This document shows, one piece after another, positions 58,201 to 64,000 of a stretch of DNA of 64,000 bases. A program made the position numbers and the translations under genes. Origin of the DNA: Lindgomyces ingoldianus (taxonomy: Eukaryota > Ascomycota > Dothideomycetes > Pleosporales > Lindgomycetaceae); the NCBI RefSeq assembly GCF_010093535.1, contig NW_022985179.1, positions 1,114,228 through 1,178,227 on the forward strand. Direction: 5' to 3'. The notes beneath the pieces were generated by a model. That model searched no databases and was not told the origin of the DNA. It saw only the letters and a list, made by a program, of their open reading frames with translations. Each line of letters begins with the position of its first letter. Positions within the stretch are counted from its first letter, which is position 1.

Positions 58201-60770
58201 CTTTTATATAGCCTACTTTAATAACATTTTAATCTACTTAGACAACTTTTTACAGCATAAGGCATATATTACTAAAGTTCTACATTATCTATAAAACACT
58301 AGCCTGCAGATTAACTTTAAAAAGAGTAAATTTATAGTTACTAAAATAAAATTTTTAGGTTTTATTATTAGTATAAACAGAATCTATAAGGACCTTGCTA
58401 AGGTAGCTGCTGTCTAAAACTAGCCTATACTAACTTTAATTAAGAGCCTACAGTTGTTCCTAGGGTTCTACAACTTCTACTGCGCCTTTTTTAAAGACTA
58501 TAGTTACATTATACAGCTACTTACAAAGCTACTTAAGTGTAGCGCCTAGCATCCTTTAAAAGAGCATAAGTTAGCTGCGTTTAAGCGCGCTAAAAACTTT
58601 ATGCTATTAAATAACATCTTTACGCACTACTTACTAAATTATAAGATGTGTATAAAGACTAACACAAGCAACAGAGTTGTTATAGAAGTACTATTGCAGC
58701 TACAGGACAACAGCATCTAGCGCTTTATAGCGTTCTACTCTAAGACTATAAGCCTGCTATAGATAAACTATAATATACATAATAAAAAAATGCTTATAGT
58801 TATTTAAAGCTTATAAAAGTAGTAAGTATAGCTAATAAGCTTATAATAAAATAAGCTATTTATAGTAATTACTAACTACTAAGCTTTTAAGTACTTTACT
58901 GTTAAGCATAAGCTTACCCCTTACTAGATGTAATAAGCTATGCTAATAGCAGACTTTAACCTCACACTAACCTACTGCCTAGGCACTGCTAACATTGTCG
59001 CAGACAGGCTGTTAAGAAAGTAGGAGGAGCTTAAAACATAAAAAAATAAAATAAAGCTGCTTATACACACTTTTTTTTAAGCTAAAAGTAGATTAGCATT
59101 AGTCTTATTACTTAATTACACGCTGCTCTATAGAGCACCCCTCTGCTAAATAAAAAGCTTATAGAGCTACTACTAATAAATTAACTATATAAGCTTATTA
59201 ATTAAATCCTAGATGCTAATTAAAATTATAAAAGCCTATAATACTACTATAATAAAGCGTAAGATCTTAGCTTATAATAAAAGCTTAACACTAAAAGCCT
59301 ACTACTAAAGAAAAAGAAGCTTATAGTTTTAGCTATTTAGTTTCTAAGAACCTACTTTATCTATGCTGTTTATGTAACGCAACTTACTACACATTTTAGA
59401 ACTAAGAAAACAACTAAGCTGCTGTGTAAGTAGTACTACTAGCTAAGTATAAGCTAAGACATTAAGACTTATATTAGTGCTTATAAAGCTTATTAGTAAA
59501 GCTATATCTTTTAAGATAAGACTTTAGAGCTTTTTAAGCTACTACTAATACCTAAGTAAGTATAATAAAACATTTTTATAAATTTTAAGTTATTTTTACT
59601 TAATTAAGCTAGCTATAATAACATGTTTATTATAGTAGACTGTCTAAGCAAGCGCTGCTTCTTACTGCTGTGCTATAAGACTATTACTGCTATAGAGGCT
59701 GCAGACCTATACTATTACTATATCTAGCGCGTCTATAGACCCCCTTAATTAATTATTTCTAACTATAGACTATAGTTTACCTTTGCATTTATAAATAAGC
59801 TCTACTACTTTACTAGTGTTAAATAAAAGCTTTTTATACCCTACTATCCTTAGACTAATAGTAACATAAAGGTGCTAAATTAGTATATTAACTAGTAACT
59901 GCGTTTATTTATTAATTACTTCTAGAACAACTAGTTAGACCTGCTGCCCTACATAAACTAGGCTTAAGCATCTTTACTGCATAAGATAATAAAGTTATTA
60001 CTATTTAAAATTAAGTTTAGCTATTGTCTAACACACTACTAGGACTAAAAGGCACATATAAAACGCTTACTAACTACGCTAGAGCAGATTTTATGTAAAA
60101 AGGCTTAAAGCTATACTAAGCTTTACTATAACACTATATAATAAGTAATTAAGATTATAAGAAAAAGCATTACTTAAGCCTAAAAGCAGTAAGTAGCCTA
60201 GGTAAATAAAAAGCAGCATAAGCCTAACTTTATAGTAGGTAATAAAGTATATGTAACCCTTAAGGGCTTTACTATAGAGCGCCCTAGCTAGAAGCTTAAC
60301 TAGTAGATGTATAGGCCCTATCTAGTTATAGGCATAAGAGGTTATTTATACTAGCTTAAGCTCCTCTTGTACATAAGAATGCACAACGTCTTCTACATAG
60401 ACTGCCTACAGCAGGCAGCACCTACAACGCTGCTAGGTTAGGTTAAGCCCCTAAAGGAGCTAATTAAGGTTAACAGTTACCCTAAGTAGCAGGTTTAGGA
60501 CATCCTAAATAGTCACGTCTACCGCAGGCGTCTCTAATACTAAGCCTTATAGGTAGGCTATAATCCTAACCCTACCTAGTATAATGCTAACAGATTCCTT
60601 AGAGCTCTGCATAAGGTAAGAGACTTCTACTAAGCATATCCTACTAAGCCTAGTCTACTAGCGCGACTAGACGCCTAGTTGCAAGCGTATAAAAAAGGTA
60701 AGAATATAGAACTTATAAAAGTTAATAATTAACCTACGCTAAAGTCTTAACTAGTTTAAAGACTAACATA
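55290..60770 (+). pseudogene. gypsy-F2 gag-pol remnant
   Basis: RT at about 57960-58540: AYFNNILIYLDN (about 58211-58246), SKFIVTKIKFLGFIIS, and FLGFYNFY intact. RNase H has FIAFYSKTISLL (about 58725). Integrase at about 59630-59990 has CLSKR, DLYYYYIQRVY and LFIPYYP, then SNIKVLN. It is better preserved than gypsy-F1, but the RT YxDD box again reads FNN. Stops are almost all TAG/TAA. Confidence 0.87.
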
Positions 60771-60822
60771 AAGGCGCTAAACTACCTAGTCTTAGGGACA
60801 AGACTGCCTTAGAAGGGGGTAA

Positions 60823-61097
60823 TGTAACAGTCCTACGCAGAGAGCTCTGTTGCGCGTCACATAACAAGCTGCCTGTGCAGCTAATTAGGATATAAGGGGT
60901 GCAACTAGCGCAACACTATTAGTTTGCTTAGCGCTAGCGTCCTTGCTAGCGCCTTAGCGCTATAAGCACTTTTTTTGTAGAGCTGCCCTTAAAGCTCCCT
61001 TTCTCCTCTCTATCTTAGTGTAGCTAAAATAGAGCTAACCTACTCTGCCTTACTTCCCCAGCTCTATACAATAGTAGAGACAGTGCTTGTCATCACA
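60823..61097 (+). repeat. gypsy-F2 3' LTR
   Basis: 275 bp, TGTAACAGTC to CATCACA, pairing with 54520-54794. Its end is GC-richer and its start more decayed than the left LTR. Confidence 0.92.
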
Positions 61098-61309
61098 CTA
61101 AGCAATTAACGCGCTGGACAGCCTTTAGAAGCAGAATGCTAGCCTAAATTAAAGAATCTAACTAAGCTTAAAAAAAAGTTGTTGTTAAGTACATACTTAA
61201 GCTTATTACACACAGATTTCCTCTTAGGCTTGCAGCTATAGCTAATATAGCTAATTCCTTGCGCGCAGAGCGCAATCTAGGCTAGGTTAGCTTAAACTAG
61301 CCTAGTATA

Positions 61310-61888
61310 TGTAAGGACAGAGCTCTGTACCACTACGCTAATACAACTAAAAAGGTGCGAATAATTAACCAACAGTTAATTATTGCGTACAGAATAGTAT
61401 ATATACCTGTCGCACGTAAGCACCATCTCGGCCTTACACGTAAGCGCCATCCTGGCCTTACATTATCCCCCTTCTTAGCAGACGCATGTCCCAGGCGTCA
61501 CATGACCTACCCGCAGCTCAGAGGCGCCATGTGCATGACTCGGTTACTGGCCAGAGGCTGACCACCTGCGGCCTAGAGGCGCGGGATAAACACAACGCAA
61601 CGCTTAGTGGCCACGCCAGCTAAGCCATATACACTAGACCTCCTAGCAGCTACAATGTGGCGCTAGAAGAGGCCGCCTTACGTTTTAGTCTAAAAACTAG
61701 CTAAGCTGTCTAAGGTGTAGGTTAAACGCGCAACTGTCCTTGTTGTTAGTTAATTATTATGTAAGGACAGAGCTCTGTACTACTACGCTAATACAACTAA
61801 AAAGGTGTGAATAATTAACTAACAGTTAATTATTGCGTACAGAATAGTATATATACCTGTCGCACGTAAGCACCATCTCGGCCTTACA
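61310..61888 (-). mobile_element. TRIM-2 copy 2: 579-bp miniature LTR element
   Basis: The reverse complement of the family at 38084, with the same 579-bp length, flanked by GTATA (61305-61309 and 61889-61893). The empty site is seen at about 909 in Fot-A copy 1. LTRs are 61310-61462 (with the 24-bp duplication) and 61760-61888 (129 bp, without). The 68-codon frame from 61355 is incidental. It is little RIP-decayed inside a strongly decayed Fot-A. Confidence 0.92.
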
Positions 61889-63622
61889 GTATATAGGTTA
61901 AGCACTGCCCTAAGTTTATAATAAAGTTTAATTATAAGTATAATTATAAAAAAGCGCTTTATAAGAATCTAAAGGTTATCTAGAGCTAGTTTTGCCTAGT
62001 AGCTAACATAAAAGCTAAGTATAGTATCTAGGATAAAAACACAAATAACTTTAATAAGTTAGGCTTTATAATAGGCTAAATATTAACTAGAGCAGTTATT
62101 ATAGCTTTAGAAAAACAAGGACAGCTAAAGGTAATACAGTAAAGTAATAAAAAGTAGATAATAGTTATCTAAAGCATTAACATAATAAAGTAGGCTATTT
62201 TACTCTTTATTATTTTTAAGGGCTGCTATTACCTCTCTGCCTAGTATAAAGAGAAGAATCTGCCTTAGAACTAGGTTATTATAGTCTTTAAAAATAGCTA
62301 GATAACAAATAAGCTTAGGCTGCAGTAGTTAAAGCACTTTAATAAGCATATAAAAAAAAGGTTATAAGCGCTTATTAGCTTCTTATTATTAATAGCTATA
62401 AAAGCTATAACTTACTTAATTTCTAGCAGTACTATAAGGAGAATAAGATTATTACTATTTATATGCCTTTACACTTATTACACCTTTTATAGCCTTTTAA
62501 TGTAGGTTGTTTTACTCTTTTAAAGAAAGTGTATAGGTGCTAAGCTAAAGATCTTATGTGTAACTAGATTACTTATATTATAAAACTTAAGTTCTTACTA
62601 TGCTTTATACACGCCTATAATGCAGTAATTACTCTTAGTAATATCTAAGAAGGGTTTTAAGGCGCTAGTTTAGTCCTATTTAACCTAGAATAAGTTAAAA
62701 TAGCCCTTAACATCTAGTTACATACTTTATTACTACTACTACTTATTAATAATAAGCCTTAGTAGTTATAAACCCTAAGCAATACTTTTAAATTTAGGTT
62801 ATAATTAATGCTTATAAAAGTAAGAATTTAGAGGTATGTAGATAGCTTACTAATGTTTATAGTAAAAGCCTTTAAGAAAGTCTTAAAAGGGGCAGTAATT
62901 ATTACGCATAAGCTAGTGTTAGTGTAAAAGAAGATTATAAAGCTTTAAGCAGCAAATAAAGCTACTACACAACATAGATTACATAAAAAGAAGTAAATTT
63001 AGGCAGAAAAGACTTTAATAGTTAAAAATTAGGCTTATCTAACTACTCTAAAGAAGTTTAGAGCGCGTAGTAATAAGAAAAAGCTAAAAACATAAGTGTG
63101 CGCTAAAAAAAGTAAGCTAAGTTAAAGGTAATATAAGTAGTGTAATTAAACTAGGCATAACTTGTGTATATGTAAGAAAGTAGCAGAAGTAGACTCTAAA
63201 TAATATCTTATGTTGTATTACTCTATATAGGGCTAAAGTAGGCTGTTTTGCGCTAGAATAGAGTGGTTTTAGTAGGGGCTTAGCAAAAGTAGCCGGCTAA
63301 CCCGTGTGGCCAGCCAACCTGTTAGGTACGTTAATAATTCTTATGTCTCTAGTAATATATAAGGCTTTTTTATTTAAAAAAAACTATATAAGCTAAAAAA
63401 ACTTTAACAAGTAATTACTATAATTTAAATAACTATAGTGTATATAATAATAATATATAATAACGCTATATAATACTATTTAACATATATATTTACTTTA
63501 CTAAAGTTATTCTACTTATTAATATTACTAACTTTATTTATATTATATTATAATTTTAGTTTAAGTAAAAAAGTTAATGTTAAAAAGATATATATTTTAT
63601 ACTATATTTAGTAAGTAGATTT

Positions 63623-63699
63623 TGTTGCGTTTGCTAAAAGGTTAACCTCCTAGCTAGCACAGCAGAAGGATATATGTAGATGGATAGCTGTACGCGACA
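63623..63699 (-). repeat. TRIM-1 solo LTR
   Basis: 77 bp with perfect TSD GATTT (63618-63622 and 63700-63704). R copy 1 at about 1733 is the empty site. It is almost identical to the LTRs at 47069 and 53977. The 73-codon open frame beginning at 63680 starts inside this LTR and runs into the R frame. Confidence 0.93.
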
Positions 63700-63918
63700 G
63701 ATTTTTTCTAATTGCTATTTCTATTCTTCTAGTAAAAAGCAACTTTATTACAATTATACTTTACCTAGTAGTTCTAAAGGAAAACAAAAACAAATAATAA
63801 ATATAAAAGACAAAGAAGATTTAAGAGAGTTAGAAAATAAAAGTACTACTAGCATCTCTAGTTATAATAGTACTACTAGTAATAATAGTAGTTATATATA
63901 GTAAAACTGTAAATAAAA

Positions 63919-64000
63919 ACTATTTAGTTTATTTTATTTATTTTATTTATTTTATTTATTTTATTTATTTTATTTATTTTATTTATTTTATTTATTTTAT
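63919..64000. repeat. 9-bp microsatellite (TTATTTTAT)n
   Basis: Continuous run of TTATTTTAT-type units to the window edge. R copy 1 has only about three units at the same place (1960-1991), so the tract expanded in copy 2. Confidence 0.9.

Larger units (their letters stand above)
54520..61097 (+). mobile_element. gypsy-F2: Ty3/Gypsy retrotransposon
   Basis: 6578 bp, LTRs of 275 bp (54520-54794 and 60823-61097), TSD CTAAG (54515-54519 and 61098-61102). The intact target is visible at about 704-712 in Fot-A copy 1. Polypurine tract AGAAGGGGGTAA (60811-60822). Domain order as in gypsy-F1. It is inserted into Fot-A copy 3. Confidence 0.95.
54319..63331 (+). mobile_element. Fot-A copy 3: near full-length Fot1/pogo-like transposon with insertions
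   Basis: ACGTAC to GTACGT with TA on both sides. After removing gypsy-F2 and TRIM-2 copy 2, about 1846 bp remain, a normal Fot1 length. The transposase remnant runs on the plus strand: YNFDxxGF-like before 62060, then FIIF.GCYYLSA (about 62205), LKHFNKHIKK (about 62330) and a decayed DGH block (about 62385), then the C-terminal part shared with copies 1 and 2. Transposase stops are TAG/TAA. This copy defines what copies 1 and 2 have lost. One GGCCGGCCA subunit is missing from its left TIR. Confidence 0.9.
63334..64000 (+). repeat. R repeat, copy 2
   Basis: Matches 320-492 joined directly to 1628-1985, without Fot-A, and contains a TRIM-1 solo LTR absent from copy 1. It begins exactly at the right TA of Fot-A copy 3 and runs off the window. 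Confidence 0.8.

Overview
The window looks like a stretch of AT-rich, transposon-packed chromosome from a filamentous ascomycete (Pezizomycotina). Four things point there: Ty1/Copia and Ty3/Gypsy polyprotein remnants of fungal type; Fot1/pogo-like DNA transposons with TA target duplications; one cytochrome P450 gene with short 53- and 62-bp GT-AG introns; and pervasive C-to-T/G-to-A decay in CpA context that turns CAG, CAA and TGG codons into TAG/TAA. That decay is the signature expected of repeat-induced point mutation (RIP). I cannot name the species. I found no intact gene, and no rRNA, tRNA or CRISPR array.

Layout. (1) 320-1991: a low-complexity repeat ('R') carrying a deleted Fot1-like element ('Fot-A'). 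(2) 1992-22475: three Ty1/Copia elements nested inside one another (outer 1992-22475, middle 3388-16200, inner 7445-13626). Each has paired LTRs and a perfect 5-bp target-site duplication (TSD). A second deleted Fot-A and a 177-bp solo LTR sit in the outer element. (3) 22516-24115: two truncated copies of a second Fot1-like family ('Fot-B'). (4) about 24120-29490: a different Copia element ('copia-E'), holding a fold-back Fot-B (27188-28287) and a 10-base assembly gap. (5) 29496-33435: the 5' part of a Ty3/Gypsy element ('gypsy-A'). (6) about 34600-38850: an island of ordinary base composition with a P450 pseudogene (35255-36884), a 10-bp minisatellite and a 579-bp TRIM-like element. (7) 38851-54316: a second gypsy-A, reversed, carrying a solo LTR, a 2.15-kb non-autonomous LTR element, and a 413-bp TRIM that itself received a 6.6-kb Gypsy ('gypsy-F1'). 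(8) 54319-63331: a near full-length Fot-A containing gypsy-F2 and a second 579-bp TRIM-like element. (9) 63334-64000: a second R repeat with a 77-bp solo LTR.

Relations. The window is best read as a stratigraphy. Duplicated copies supply pre-insertion (empty) sites for many insertions, so most boundaries are fixed to the base. Long elements are heavily mutated. Short ones (77-, 129- and 177-bp LTRs and the two TRIMs) mostly keep GC-rich sequence, as if below the length RIP detects or inserted after it. The only host-type gene, the P450, carries two premature stops. One is exactly what RIP produces from TGG; the other fits CAG to TAG.

The items most worth following up are the two TRIM families, the fold-back Fot-B, a Cys-motif plus coiled-coil frame antisense to gypsy-A pol, the mismatched flanks of the third Fot-A, and the P450 decay. 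Domain calls come from reading translations by eye, not from database searches.
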